Both the position numbers and the translations under genes were made by a program. Below, one piece after another: positions 1 through 13,017 of a stretch of DNA of 64,000 nt. Source of the DNA: Halichondria panicea. Its lineage: Eukaryota > Porifera > Demospongiae > Suberitida > Halichondriidae. Numbering within the stretch: the stretch's first letter is position 1; each line of letters begins with the position of its first letter. The notes under the pieces are model-generated. The model made no database searches, had not been told where the DNA came from, and saw nothing but the letters and a program-made list of their open reading frames with translations. The DNA lies in assembly GCF_963675165.1 (NCBI RefSeq), contig NC_087382.1, positions 4,813,963 through 4,877,962 on the forward strand. Reading direction: 5' to 3'.

Positions 1-90
1 GATAATGTAACCGTAGCTACGTGCTATCCAGTACATGCAGTGTGTTGATAGCTAGCTCTAGATTCTATTCTTCAGGCTTGTCATCAAGGC

Positions 91-138
91 CAGGGGGGTG
101 CTCAAGCCCCCAAAGCCCCCCACTGGATCCGCCCCTGA
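91..138. mobile_element. End of a hAT-like MITE (partial)
   Basis: A G-run and C-run segment ends in ggatccgcccctg, the reverse complement of the CAGGGGCGGATCC-type terminus common in animal hAT elements. A related element with the CAGGGGCGTAGG terminus lies at 25341-25738. The other end is not identifiable here. Only a terminus is visible, so the assignment is tentative. Confidence 0.3.
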
Positions 139-3100
139 TACTTACCACAATATCATGTATTCAATACTTTATATGGTAATGTAGTGAATGTGCGTAACCC
201 ACCATACAATCCAAGACTGACTGCACTTGCACAATTTCGTGGGCAATCCTCTAAATGGCCAATCAATACCTGTCGTACGCACCACCCTCCACCACAAAGA
301 GAAACTATCCCTCCAACAGTTGCTATTGATTCAAGACAGGCCGTGCCCATACCCAATGAACTACGTTATACAACATACGAATACACACCACCATGCATAT
401 CGCCCCTTATATGGTAATGAGGTACATGTGCATCCTTCTCAATTCATCCCAAGGCCGACACAATACCTTTACAATTTCAAGGGCAGTCCTCTGAATGGCC
501 AGTCAATACATCTCAAACCTCTCCAATACAAAATAAGACTATCCCTCCAGCAGTAACTATTGATATGAATCTGGCATGCACTATATCTACTAGCTCAATA
601 CAAAGCAGTGACTTTTCTAGTCCACAAGACGATTTTGGCAAATCAGAAGAAGGTGGTCTAAGTTTTCCTGGTTGTGTACTACCTACTACTCCGCTGTACA
701 ATGATTCATCAGAAACATATAGTCCGGCAGCCAAAAGGTTGCGCTTAACTGATTGTTTGGAACAACCTAGTCTATCTCAGTCAGCTGTTAGCTGTACTTC
801 TACTCCAAGCATCCCTGTTCAAATAGAATCCAAACAGCAATTAATACTATCTGAGAAATATTTTAAATCAGTGCCATGAGAAACTCTACCCAATTAGGTC
901 ACAATGGTCCAACTTTGGTCTAGCTCTTGACCTACCACCGTCGACTATTAATCAAATTTCAAAGGACCATAAATCTTGTGAAGATTGTTTCTATGAAACA
1001 CTCGACAGACTATTTAAAAGTAGAGAGTTAACATGGAGTAAGATTATTGAAGCTTTGAGGAAACCTACAATTCAACAGAACAATCTAGCAACGGAGATAG
1101 AGTCAGCAATTATAGCAATGGATTTGCCTACGCCCGCACCTGTAAGTTTGGTCGGGAATCTCTCGTTAGAAAAGCTTTGTCGTCTTCCGGTGGATAAAGT
1201 TTGGTATCAGCTTGGTCTCTGGTTGGGTGTTGAAGAATACAGATTGATTGACATAAAAACGCACAATGAGAACATAGAGTTAATATTTGAAGCTTTCTTG
1301 GAGTTTCTTTATGATTCTACTGATTACAGACGTTTATGTGAGTCGTTTACTGATGTTCAAAAAGAACAAGCTCAGAGACTGCTTGAAAGTGAAACGTATA
1401 ATGACTTTATTATACTATTCCCCCAAGATAAACGAATTGATGCGAGAAAAATAGTTGACATTTCAAAAGCATTATTTCCGCGACTATTGACTGCTCTTAT
1501 TAAAGTGGGAAAGAGAGACGTGGCAGAGAATATTTGCTCAAAGAAAGGTATGAAAATTGTATATGCTCATCATAATGATACCAAATTGATCAAATTTTAT
1601 TCTTGTGCGGGTGTATTGCTGACTGATCTCACTGACAGTCCACCACCTCCTGAGTATGTAGTGATGTATGCTGACTACCTGAAGAGCAAGTACAGAGAGA
1701 TGTCTACCCTACCAGATCCTGACTGGCCCCCAAGCATAGCTACCAAAGAGCACTATACTAATCTGGCACTAATTCAAAAAGAAAGGAATTATTTACAAAC
1801 TGAAGACGATATAAATAATGTTTCTAAAGATTATGCACATGGAAATATTGATAGTATCATTGCCAAAAAGGCGAGCATTGATCTTGAAGAAGCATTTTAT
1901 CCTATTATTAATCCTAAGACTAATGAAAGTCGATTAACAATTTTAATGGATGGTGCTCCAGGGGTTGGGAAAACTACTATCACCAGGAAGGTGTGTATAT
2001 ATCGACTGGGCAAATGGTAATGTCCTTCCAGAGTATGAACTTGTGATTTTAGTTCCTCTTAGGGAGCTCAAGATTTTACAGAAATGTAACAAACAATTGC
2101 ATTTGTCCGATATCTTGCCCTCCGATAGCAAAGAAATCAGAAGAAATGTTATAAAACACATGATGCAAGTATCTGGTGCTGACATTTTGATAATTTTTGA
2201 TGGTTTCGATGAACCTCTCAGGAAAGGAATTCTCTCCAACAATCTCTTGTCCTAGACATAGCAAGAGGTGATAAGCTTCATCGTTGCTCTGTGATGATTA
2301 CCTCTCGTCCTTATGCTTCCCAGCCTTTGAGGAGTTTATCTACAGTCAATCGTCATATCGAAGTATTAGGATTTACTGAAGAGCAAATACAAGACTGTGT
2401 TTGTACAAACATTTCTGGGAAAGAAGGAGATAAATTGATCAGAAAACTGAAACAGCGACTAGACATTGGGTCACTTTGTTACATTCCCCTGAATTGTAGG
2501 ATTTTGTTGTTTGTCTATGAAAGAGAAAATTTTAGTCTCCCATCTACAGTAACTGAACTGTACGAGATTTTCCTTCTACACACAATTAAACGATTCGCTC
2601 AAAAGGTTACATTAGATGAAAATGTATCCCGTAAGATACTTGCAGCAAAAAATCTGAATCAAATTCCTAGCATTATTACAGTGCAACTGAACATTCTCTC
2701 AAAAAAAGCTTTAGAAGGAATTAAACATAGTAAATTAGTGTTTGATGACAGCAGTCTACATGATTATGTATCTCTTGGCCTCTTAAACTCACTCCACTGC
2801 TTTACAACTACTGGTGAGGCTGCTTTCTTTCAGTTTCTCCACCTAACCATTCAAGAATTTCTTGCTGCGAGGTATGTAGCTTCGGATGCCATGACTGATG
2901 AAGAACGAAAACATTTCCTAAGATCAAACATCGAGAATGAAACGTACAGAATGACCTTGCTATTCTTAGCGGGCCTAACTGGATTCAGTTTCTTAAGCTC
3001 AGGTGACTCTTTACTGCAACATCAAAGTACATTTCTGTCAGGGTCAAGTGAAAAAGAACGGACTTTGTTTTTGGCTCAAGTTATTTACGAAAGTAGGCAC

Positions 3101-5187
3101 TCTTCGGAATATGTTTTGTCTCATCTCAATGGAAGCCTGGATATGTCCGGTTATCCTCTTACCAAATTTGATTGTCTTGTTCTTTCACATCTTATATCTA
3201 ATACGCCACGAGATTTTGTCTGGGAGTTCATTGACTTAAGTAACTGTGGTATCACCAGTTACTCATTGTTGTTAAAAACAAACCATTCCAAACATGAAAT
3301 ACCTGGTATCGCTGTCACGAAAAGTTGACATTTTTTTATAAAAGGAAAAAAAAGTTTGAAAAATTTAATGGTAGAATTCCAATTGCATCAGTAGTAAACC
3401 TTCTGTCCAGTTCCAAAGATTCACCTCTCGAAGAACTAACACTACCAGTTGTGGAGTTTAAGAAAAAGTGTCAAGAAATGGTGCAACTGTTTCAAGCCTT
3501 AGGCAATCACAAGTTACTGCAAACATTTGAAATTTGTCATCCAAAAACTGCGTCTAGAGGTCGTATTCTGTCAATAGCAAGTAAAGAAGAGCTTGTTCTG
3601 CAAAAACAGTTAACTGTTTGCTTAAAATCTTTAATGCAGCTGTTGAATTGTGCTTCCGTAAAAATTGAAAAGCTTGAAATTCATGATGTTGTGGCATTTC
3701 AGGATTGCTCTACTTGTGGTAGTTCAGGTGAAAATACTGTGAAGAGCCTGTGTGAGTTCCTGGGAAAATGTAAGAATATAGAATACGTAAGCTTCCATGG
3801 ATGTTACTTAAAAGGGAAAGCAATGCGATCTATTCTATCATCCTTATCTAAAAGTTGAAGTGTAAGCAGCATTCGTATTCTGAATAACGACTCTGAGATA
3901 TGTGATAGTGAGTTAGTTGAAATGCTCGAGCATTTGCCAAGAAAATGTACATTTATATTTTCAAGTAAGAAAGTCGACATTGCGTTTAAAGCCAATGAAC
4001 ATGATCTCGAAGTATCATGCACAAATTCTTGTCATGGTCTTAAAGGTTATAAAACATTCCTCACTAATATCAAGTGTGTATTTCCACAACGATTCACTGG
4101 CCTTAGTATTGAATTTGATCACACTGATAAGACAGTTTTAGAGTATCTCTCACACAATCCAAATCTGAAAATGATTACGCTATCCCTTCATAGTTTACCA
4201 CAAGACAAAGTTGTGATTAAGACAGAAAATTCAAAATTAATGATACTTAAACTATGCAAATCTCTGACATCAATAAAAATAAAAGGTTATTTTGTTCAGG
4301 ATTATAGTGACATTCTTGAACTTGTAGCCGAAGGTGTACGACAAAATAACACTTTATTGTGTATGGAGATAATAGTAGAGTATAAATACGACAGTCACAG
4401 TCAGACCGTTACTGGACTAATCACGTTACTAAACTCTTTGAAATCTACTCTTGTACAAAAGTTGTGCTTTGAAAATATTTTTTTCGATACTGAATGTACC
4501 GAAGCATTAATGGAACTGCTGAGACATAACAAGCATCTTACTGATTTAGTAATAACAAGATGTTACTTGACTGATGTTAGTCATACACTAAAATCTATAA
4601 TACTATTTTGCCAAACTCTTCAAATGAAATCTCTGACAGTACTAAACATTAATAGCAACAACCTTGGAACAGATGGTACTGTGGCATTACTAGATTTCCT
4701 TCGTCTCAATCCACAACTCACTGTGTTGAAAGCATTCGATTGTGATCTGACTGGTGATCTATTCACTGACACTCACTATTGGGAAACCTCTTCCTTGAAA
4801 GAACTGATTATAAATTGTAACTATGGCATTAGCATTGAAGGGTGGACTAATCTGTTTCAAAGTCTTAGGCAGAACACATCACTGATTAAATTAAACTTCT
4901 GTTGTTTAAGAGATGGAAACATTGATGAGGAGGTGTTGAGTGAAATGATAATTTCAAATAAATCTATTCAATATCTTACAATTGATGATTATCCCAATGA
5001 CAGTCAACATGACAAGTCACTAGCAAGAGCACTTGTTCAGAACCTCACTCTCAAAGAAATTACGTATGGAAGTGGGGTTGACAGAGATGCTGTGTATGAC
5101 CTCAAGAGAGAAATACAAAAACTAAAAAGAGACAAGAACGTCACAATATCTCCTGAATGGAATCTAAAGATACGAGCGAAACACTAA
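139..5187 (+). pseudogene. NLR-type receptor (Death - NACHT - LRR), multiply disrupted
   Basis: This is a relic of an intracellular innate immune sensor. After the 5' repeats and an S/T-rich stretch (565-879) comes a Death-fold domain at about 881-1060 (LYPIRSQWSNFGLALDLP, then a TWSKIIEAL helix). A NACHT ATPase follows, with Walker A GAPGVGKTT (about 1955-1981), Walker B ILIIFDGFDE (about 2187-2216), MITSRPYAS (about 2294) and the NACHT-associated FLHLTIQEFLAARY (about 2833-2874). Leucine-rich repeats fill about 3922-5100 (LTVLNINSNNLG type). Breaks: a 1-base shift near 875, a 4-base insertion-like shift near 1999-2004 just after Walker A, a shift near 2215-2237 after Walker B, a shift near 3325, and an in-frame TGA at 3856-3858 with coding sense on both sides. 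The 5' end is unknown. Large NLR families are known in demosponges. A live gene with assembly errors is possible, but five breaks favour decay. Confidence 0.85.
166..560 (+). repeat. Diverged tandem duplication of about 239 bp in the 5' part of the NLR relic
   Basis: Two units share tatggtaatg (172 and 410) and a caattt...ggcaatcctctaaatgg / ggcagtcctctgaatgg core (232 and 472). They translate as QFRGQSSKWPINT and QFQGQSSEWPVNT, each followed by TIPP(T/A)V(A/T)ID. The spacing is 238 bp at one end and 240 bp at the other. The second unit therefore has indels, and its first half reads in another frame (LYGNEVHVHPSQF). The second copy runs in frame into the serine- and threonine-rich stretch at 565. 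I do not recognise the peptide. Confidence 0.5.
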
Positions 5188-5289
5188 TTATTACATGAAC
5201 ATTAACTATCATCTAATCATTACAGAAAGCAAAAAATGTAGTCACTCAAAATAATAATAATATTATATGTCTTTCATTTCAGTTTTGTT

Positions 5290-8200
5290 TTAGTCTTTAT
5301 CATCATCACTTACATCTTCAACAACAAACGGAGAACGTTGCCTCAGGCTTCTCTCTCCCAGCTGGTGGAGGGCATCTACCAGTGGAGTGGTCACTACCCG
5401 AACTCGTCCACTCTCAAACTGTCTAACCCACGCCACAAGCAACCGCAGGGGGGTGATGTCACTAGAGTGGCCAGCAACCTGAGAAGAAGAACAGAGACAG
5501 ACGATGGCAGACTCTTTGCTTGAACACAAATGTAAACGTATCAGACTTCAATTTTCAAGTTACGACAAGACAATACGACAGCATCACGTATTTTATTGTT
5601 GATGAAATGTATGACAGTAATGCTTCTTATTGCTGAGAAACAAGATTCACATAATAAAGTAAGAGAATCATTACAACTATTATTCTTGCACTTACTGATT
5701 GTATTTCCCACAGGCCCAAGAACTCCTCGACGATGCTAGCCAGAAGAAGAAGCTGGAAGAATGAAGTAGAAACAGTATAGTGTATAAGACACACAGTGTA
5801 CGATTATAATGTTGTTTACTTCAGATTGCATCGTATATAGCGGGTAATTTTAGAGGGAGAATTTTTTGCAGATGAAAATTTCAACCATGAAAAATAATTG
5901 AAAATCCGTTAATTGCCGGCAAGCAAAATGGCCAATTCACGAACATTTAGACCCTACACAATTACTCGCTATACAGTATAATTGTGGTTATTAACAGACG
6001 ATCTTTACCAATTATCATGTACTTGATATTTATGTATTATGTTAACAAATTTCACAAATACATTGTATATACACACTCTTATTAAGAATAACAATATTCC
6101 ACAGCTAAGTAGCTCCAGTGTTATCCAGTATAGTACGCAGTTTTATGACTCACCTGCTCACTTTCCCAATCAGAACTGGCAACTTCTACCAGACCAGACT
6201 CGGCCACGTTTACCACACCCTCTCCCTGTACAGTGACGACATCGAGGCTTCTTATGCCCCTCCCCCACATCATCACAAATCGGATAAGAGCGACAATTAG
6301 TCGTCGCAGTTGGTTAGGTTCTCTTGTCTCCACCCATCCACTGATAGCATCTCTCAGCGTAATCCCTGCATACATGTGTGTACTGTATGGTACAAAACAA
6401 CCATACAAGAGCACTTTTGTATGGCTCTACTTGTAACGGCATGCATGCTATCAAGAGTATATAATAGAGAAGAGAGTATCGAACGTAGGCATACTGTATA
6501 TCAGATGTATGCGAAGAGTAATGTGACTTCCTGTATCTGTCACAAGCTTGGAATTTGCACACTGACCAATCCAAGTGTGGGTGATGTCATCTATCAAGAA
6601 AGTAGATTACATCACCCACGCTTGGATTGGTCAGTGTGCAAATTCCAAGCTTGTGACAGATACAGGAAGTCACGTTACTCTCCGCATACATCTGATACAC
6701 AGTATGCCTACGTTCGATACTCTCTCTCTATCATAAACTCTTGATATAAGGTATTGTATAAGCATGATTCAGATCCATAATTATATAATGCATGTGTGAA
6801 GATTCTCTTAACTGAAGTATACTAGTACTAGGACAGCCACTGCCTGGCACTCACCGCTACCTGTTCCTCTGATGACGATGATAACAAACCAGTAAAGGAG
6901 TACTGATTGCAGAGAGACAGGCACACGAGCTGATGGAGTAGGGAACACCAACTGAGAACAATGGCTTGTTGCAGGCAATAACTGTAAATGAACACGCAAA
7001 AATATTTTAAAAGGTGTGCAAAGAATTGTGGTAATAATGCAGTCACTATAGATGCAAGGAAAGGTCACACAATAAGCCGGCGATTGAGGTTCCCAGTAGA
7101 CATACAAGTTACGACATAATCATGATTCATGGGTAAAAGTGATCTCCAAAGCCACTTGGTAATAAGAAAACTCAGATATACAGTTAGCTTCAATTATTAG
7201 CTACCGTCGACATGCGCGCCACCATCTTTCGTTATCGAGAACAAAATAACTTGGGCTAATAATACGTTACACTTACAGGCACTGCACTGACCTGGCCTGT
7301 GGTTGGATCATGCAATGGCTCTGCAAACACTTGCACACAAGAGGCCATCTCCTCCGGTTGAGGTGGTTTATGAGAGGGGACGTAACAATTCGGTTGACCT
7401 TCACTGGTTGGAGGTGGCCTTGGACGATGGTAGACCATATCCTGTTAGGAGGGAGAAGGAGAAAGTAAACATAGAAGGGAGAACTTACATACGAAAGGAA
7501 GCATTTTACATGTAACATGTAGCAAAGTACTATAGACACATAAACTAAATGTAAGTATGACTAATCAATAATTGTCACTTACTGATTTGGAAGTAAATGG
7601 GTCAGACTCTTGAGTTGGCCTAGTCCAGGACTTATCCTCAGACACTGAATCGTTACTACTGTTTGTACTTTGCTCCGGATCTCTCAGAGCACCACCTCCA
7701 TCACCAGATTGTGGGGCTCTCGTACGGTGTCTTCTGTTGTCGTTTGGTCGCTTGAACTTGACCTCAGAGCCTGTACTCTCATGGCCATCGGCATCCCTCT
7801 TGGACTCAGAATCATCAGAATTCGGCAATGGCTCCTCTTCACTTTGCGTAGCTGTTAGCCTTCTTCTATGTTGTCGACGCCTTTTATTCTTTCGAGAAGC
7901 TGCTTGAGTGTTTCCCAAATCGAGTTTTTGTTGATGAACTAATTGCTTGTCTGTGTCATGGGGTCTCCGTGTGACATCCTCGTTAGGTGGTTGCGTAGGG
8001 AAAGGGTTTTTCCCTTCATTTTTCTTCTGATTGCGGTTCTTGATTGCATTTCTTTTGTTGCGAGAACGACATCTCTTTCTGGGTGCTTGAGATGGAGTTT
8101 GATGTTTAGTTTTCGTCCTTTTCTTTCTATGGTTCTGATTACGAGCTGAGTCTTTCGTCTTAGCGGTACTGTCCTTAGACGGGAGATCATGTGATGTCTG

Positions 8201-11200
8201 TGGGGTTTGTGGATCTTCAGTTTGATCAGATGTGATGTCACTGGATTTGTCAGTCTTAGAGGTGGTAGTAGACGGGTAGCTAGGAGTGTCTGTTGTCGAG
8301 GTGTCCTGTTCCGATGAAGGATTGCTCGAGTTTCCCTGCTCATTAGGAGGACAGCCAGCACCGGCAGAGAAGCTTTGAGTGCTAGGAGGATCATGTGAGA
8401 TGGTTGGCTCGTTTAAATGCTCAGTTTCTGCTGGGTTATCATCGGCATTGCCAGAACTTTCGCTCAAATTGTCGTCTGTGAAAGTAAATAAGGTGTTCAA
8501 TCATTTCCACAGTAAAATACACACTGACACAATAGCATAAATTGGACTAATTTCGTGCAACAAGTTGTTGTGAATGAACTGACACTTACTTGTAGCTGAG
8601 TCTTGCTGCTTATTCCACACACAGTCAGTAGGGTCAATGGGCTCCGTAGGAAGGTCTGCATGGAGGTCATTGGGCTCAGTAGGGGGGTTTGCAGGGAGGT
8701 CATTGGGCTCGGTAGGGGGGTCTGCAGAGAAGTCAATGGGCTCGGTAGGGGGGTCTGCAGAGAAGTCAATGGGCTCGGTAGGGGGGTCTGCAGAGAAGTC
8801 AATGGGCTCGGTAGGGGGGTCTGCAGAGAAGTCAATGGGCTCGGTAGGGGGGTCTGCAGGGAGCTCGGTAGGATGGCACTCTGAGTCTGTAGGAGGGCCA
8901 CCAGACTCAGTAGGAAAGTTCTCAGGGTCCTCAGGGAGGTCGACAGAATTGGTCGAAGATTCATTCTGCTTCGCATCCGTAGCCTTGGACTCTCGTTTAT
9001 CGTCAAGCTGCTCCTTAAAGGAGATGAACTGCTGCTTCAGCCGCACTTTAGTGGTCCTTTCGTTGTTTATCTCCTGTGATATACAGAACATATGATTATA
9101 GAACCACCAAATTGAAAGACACTAGCCTACATTGAGAAGATCGCTCTTCGAGGTTTTTTTATTGTCTCCTTTAAACTTGACAGTCTTAGAAATGGACATG
9201 TGCACGATCTGGCTAGGAGCCTCCCGGTCGACTATCATCACTTTTACTGGCATTTTCTCGACAATTGTGATCTCAACATCATCTGAAATGATACATACAC
9301 GTAAGAATACAGTTTAAAATATAAGACAGTTTCATCTTCACCAGAGATGAGCGATGACGGTCTTTGAAGGTCTGTGACGACTTTAAAGCCTAGTATATTT
9401 TGCTCTGTATATTGCAAAAAGTGATAATGAGCAGAAAAAAAGATACTTATTATTATACTATAGCAATAGTATAACTTTTATTCTACATAATTATATAATT
9501 TGTACATACCTTGAAATTGTTTTTTTCTTCCGTCATCGTCTAACAAATCTGCACAATTATAGGAGAGTAAATAGCAATAGCGACAGTGTTTACTCATTAC
9601 CTTCAGTTTCAGTTTGTGGGTTGCACAATCCAGAGCTGTTGTTGAGAGTGTTAGTCACCCCACGGCACTCCTCTTGGACTACAAAGAGGAACAGTCATAC
9701 CTTGTGACATGTCAATGGTTGTATATATGATGGGGTTTGACATAATTATAACAACAAGCGGTTGGTTCAGTGTCTATTAGAGATCTTTAATATTAGTACT
9801 CACCCTTTTTAGTGCTAAAGAGTGCTACCATAATTATTGTATATACCACTGCACTCTACAAGCACTGTTTATCTGTGGTCTACTATGTAACAATTCTACA
9901 CATGTACTATAAAGGTATGGTGGTATGGTGGTGGTATTCCGCAAAACTGGCCTGTATAATTAAAGCTCAACCAGCTGCATGTGTTCAATAAAGAAGTGGT
10001 TGCAGAATTAACCTGGCATGTGACTTTGTGGAGGGCTATGAAATCAGTGGGGACCCCTTAGCAACACATTTAATGTATGGATAGTGGAGGTCATGCCTAC
10101 ATGTTTGTAGGGCAGAGGACATACTGTTCAATGTGCTACCAGATACAATAATTAATGTACATGCACACCATAAGAATGAATGATATGTTGGAAAGTGCAA
10201 ACATAATCATTTAAGCACACTCATAAACAACCCTATTCACTGCATAGGAGTGTGTTGTAATTGAATTTACTTTATTGAATTAGTACACGAGACTCACTAT
10301 CTGTAGAAGTGATCTCTCTTATGTCACTCTCTCCAGCATGCCGCTTCTCTGAATAACATAAAACAACAAAAATTAAATTTGCAGCTGCACGCAGTCGGAC
10401 ATATAATCAGTGTGTGGTATCTACGTACATGTATCTAGCTATGTATACTGGCTAGCTCATTGAATACCTTGAAACAAACGATATTCATAAATATGGTCCA
10501 TTGGTGGGTATGCATGCATGTATGATTACACTTGTATACAGTCTAATAATTATACACTTTCTGCTGTTTGAGGAACCCCAGCTACCCTCTACTCACTAAT
10601 GAGAGTTGGGTCCATCAGAATGGCTGTATGTGTGGCCACCAGTAAAGGGGATTCTTTACTTCCAATAACAATGTTTTCTGGACCCACATCTTCCTCGTCA
10701 GTTGCTTGAACGGGAACCAAATGGTAACTAGATGTAAAATACACAAAATATAGGAAGTTGTCACCATGCCATGATTACAGTTTTGTGGAACCACAGTGAA
10801 AATTGGTGTCCATGTGAATGTTGTTTTAGGTGGTCTGTTAAAATCAATTGTGCATAGCCTGGGACAGTAATGTCGGGAGCCTGGTAGGTAGAGTGGGGCT
10901 AGGGTCTGGGGTCACTGTGTACACACACATGCAGCAAGAAAAATGGTATGCCAGGTACAGCTAGACTATATGCTATAGCAGCATGCTCAAAGATCAAAGG
11001 AGTTAAAGACACAGCCACAACCACACAGCGCCACCTCACAACTTTTACAAATCTACGACCAAGTTATAACAAGATTGTGGCTGGCTCTAGCATAACAGAA
11101 CATTATTATGCCTGAGATATACTGATTATCATAGAGTTAGCTAAATTATAGAGCCTTTGTTGTTGCTTTTGATGTGTAGTAACAATGCAGCTACAGAAGC

Positions 11201-11432
11201 GTAGCTACAGAAGTGTAGCAAAAACAAGTTATATAATTATTAGCTCACCTTTTACCACACTGTCTTCTCCGCCTTCTCTTCAATAATTGATCTGCAATAG
11301 CATATAAGAAATATAGGACATAAAATCAATGAATTAAAAACATGATGAAATACATAGCATGAAGCTAGCCACACAATATGGGATCATGTGGTCTAGCTAT
11401 CACTCACTGCAGTGGCTCTGAGTAGATCCCAT
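5290..11432 (-). CDS. Gene A: large charged protein of an unrecognised family (A/C subtype), 15 exons
   Basis: Spliced CDS on the minus strand; every junction I checked keeps frame. Exons: 11408-11432, 11249-11291, 10597-10727, 10298-10348, 9601-9678, 9510-9548, 9342-9404, 9131-9282, 8590-9073, 7583-8475, 7277-7441, 6855-6951, 6154-6365, 5696-5752, 5290-5478. The start MGSTQSHC fits an N-myristoylation signal and is followed by a basic KRRRRRQ patch. Exon 8 encodes a conserved segment ([19 protein letters not shown]). Exon 9 has a coiled-coil-like charged start and then 11-residue [11 protein letters not shown] repeats. Exon 10 is long, disordered and rich in K/R/S/D. Exons 11-15 form the helical C-terminal region shared with B, C and D (VEEFLGLWE, then [11 protein letters not shown]), ending in acidic DVSDDDKD. 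I do not recognise the family and infer no function. Nearest paralogue: gene C. Confidence 0.75.
5830..5979. mobile_element. Short MITE in gene A intron 14 region
   Basis: The imperfect inverted ends cgtatatagcgggtaatttt and acaattactcgctatacagta flank an AT-rich core. The same termini bound the element at 41651-41855, so this is a dispersed non-autonomous family. It lies in the intron between gene A exons 13 and 14. Confidence 0.5.
6449..6746. mobile_element. Palindromic MITE with TA target duplication
   Basis: Two arms of about 140 bp are near-perfect reverse complements. The left arm starts tcaagagtatataatagaga and the right arm ends in ctcttga. Both arms contain the segment ttggaatttgcacactgacc or its complement. 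A TA flanks each end (6449-6450 and 6745-6746), as expected for Tc1/mariner-type insertion. The element lies in a gene A intron. Apparent open frames on both strands here are an effect of the symmetry. Confidence 0.7.
8637..8872 (-). repeat. 33-bp coding minisatellite in gene A exon 9
   Basis: About seven 33-bp units keep frame and encode the 11-residue repeat (S/P)ADPPTEP(I/N)D(F/L). The central four units are almost identical, so the array probably varies in copy number. The homologous exon of gene B carries a different repeat (48 bp); gene C has no clean array. Confidence 0.85.
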
Positions 11433-13017
11433 TGCTTCAGGCTGCAAACTTAAGTGTGAAGTAGAAGTCTAGAATCCTCAAACTTTAGTGCTAAATATAT
11501 AACAGTTTAATCAATTATGTCTGCGGTGGCCTAATAATGGATGTGGTAGGTGTGGTATACAATTATAGATTAGATCTACATACCTTAGACCTCACACAAC
11601 CAGGAAACAAGAAAATAGCTGAGCCGTGTACTGTAGAAATGTGGATTGGCAGCCTAGGGCCAATGCTATAAATCAGGGACAGTTCTGGGGAATGGGGCTA
11701 CTATATAACTGTTAATATAATTATATTGGTACTAATTACTTATAACCTAACATACACACTAGTTTCACACGCGCGCACGTAGTGCAGACACCACACATAT
11801 AAATCTACTGAGAGAACCAGCTTATCATTGTCTGTGCGCATGGGAAATTGATAACACAAACTGCAACCATAGCAACAGTGACGACATTGACAGCCACGAT
11901 AAAAATAGAGCTGTTCATCTCAATTAACAGTAGTGAGACAGTACAAGAGACTACATTCTGAGTAAAGCTGTCAATTCCAGTGGGATTATAAGAAGGGTTG
12001 ACAAACATGTATATGTACTAGTTAGGACATAACTGAAACACTAGTCATGCACCCACTATACAGACAGACAAACTTCTTGTTGCCTGAATTGCCAGTAAAA
12101 TTTAATGGTATTCATTCAATCTGTATGTGGCGCTTATACTTGATTCATGTTGTATCAACATTCATCAACATACTGCATACATACCTCTATATAGGAGGCA
12201 TACTTTACTACATGTATTGGGAACATTGCACATGCATTAACTATTAATGTTGTCACACTATATTGTGCCATGGACGGATATAAAAATTCTAAATCTAAAT
12301 AATTTAAAAGGTATGCTGGCAGTCGTCACTATTGTGAATACCTGCAAGCTCTTCCAGACCATAAAGTAAACTTTCACTTCCTAAAATGAAATTCTCAAAA
12401 CAAAAACACCCGCTGAGATAAATGTAAACTACACTGTGTGAGTAGAACACAAGCTCATCATAATTATGTTGATCGCAAATAGTGTATTTCAACATGCAAA
12501 GCAAGATAAATATTGTATGAAGTGAAAGCCATGGATTGTCAATGACTTATTAGGAGTAACAATGAAAGCACTAACTTCAAAGTATCTACAAGACCACACA
12601 TTCCAACACAACACACCTGTGGTGGTTTTAGGTATTTGCCAGGGATCAACACACCAGGGTATACTACTACAGTACCTATACGTACATGTAGTGGCCACCA
12701 GAATAGCTTTTGATATGGTAGATATGTTGTCACTATAATAATAATAATATACTTGTATGGTTGTTGGTGAAGGTAACAATTGAAATTACCAAGGATACAA
12801 AAATAGGGTAAATAAAAGAGTGCCAAAAATAATTATTGTATAAAGATATTCAATTTGCTAAAACTAATATAACGGGTTCTTCACATAATTATAAACTACC
12901 TAGGGCTTAACTTGAACAGTTTTTTAACCGTTATTCATAAAATATACACTTTGTCTAAAAGCTACATACAAGAAAATAGTTACTACATAATTATATGTAC
13001 GCCACCGTATATGTCCG
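11433..13017. other. Intergenic region between genes A and B
   Basis: This AT-rich stretch contains the 5' flank of gene A, the decayed PMS2 exon at 11896-11992 and the 3' flank of gene B. The short open frames here show no recognisable domain or paired splice sites. I see no other gene. Confidence 0.5.
11896..11992 (-). pseudogene. Decayed copy of a PMS2 C-terminal exon
   Basis: The minus strand resembles the PMS2 exon near 52135-52245. The block agctgtcaattccagtggga (plus strand, about 11969-11988) differs from PMS2 agctgtcaattccagcggga at one base. Matches to attctcgtgta and ttcatctcaa follow in the same order. The copy has stops in the PMS2 frame and is not translatable as PMS2. It lies about 460 bp upstream of the gene A start, much as PMS2 itself lies upstream of gene D. 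I infer it is a duplication remnant. Confidence 0.55.

Noticed and set aside
6310-6744. 144-codon plus-strand frame and its mirror on the minus strand
   Set aside because: It runs through the palindromic MITE; the same peptide appears on both strands because of the symmetry.
8603-9095. Plus-strand frames of Gly/Val/Arg repeats
   Set aside because: They are the antisense reading of gene A's 33-bp coding minisatellite; the minus-strand frame splices correctly with its neighbours.
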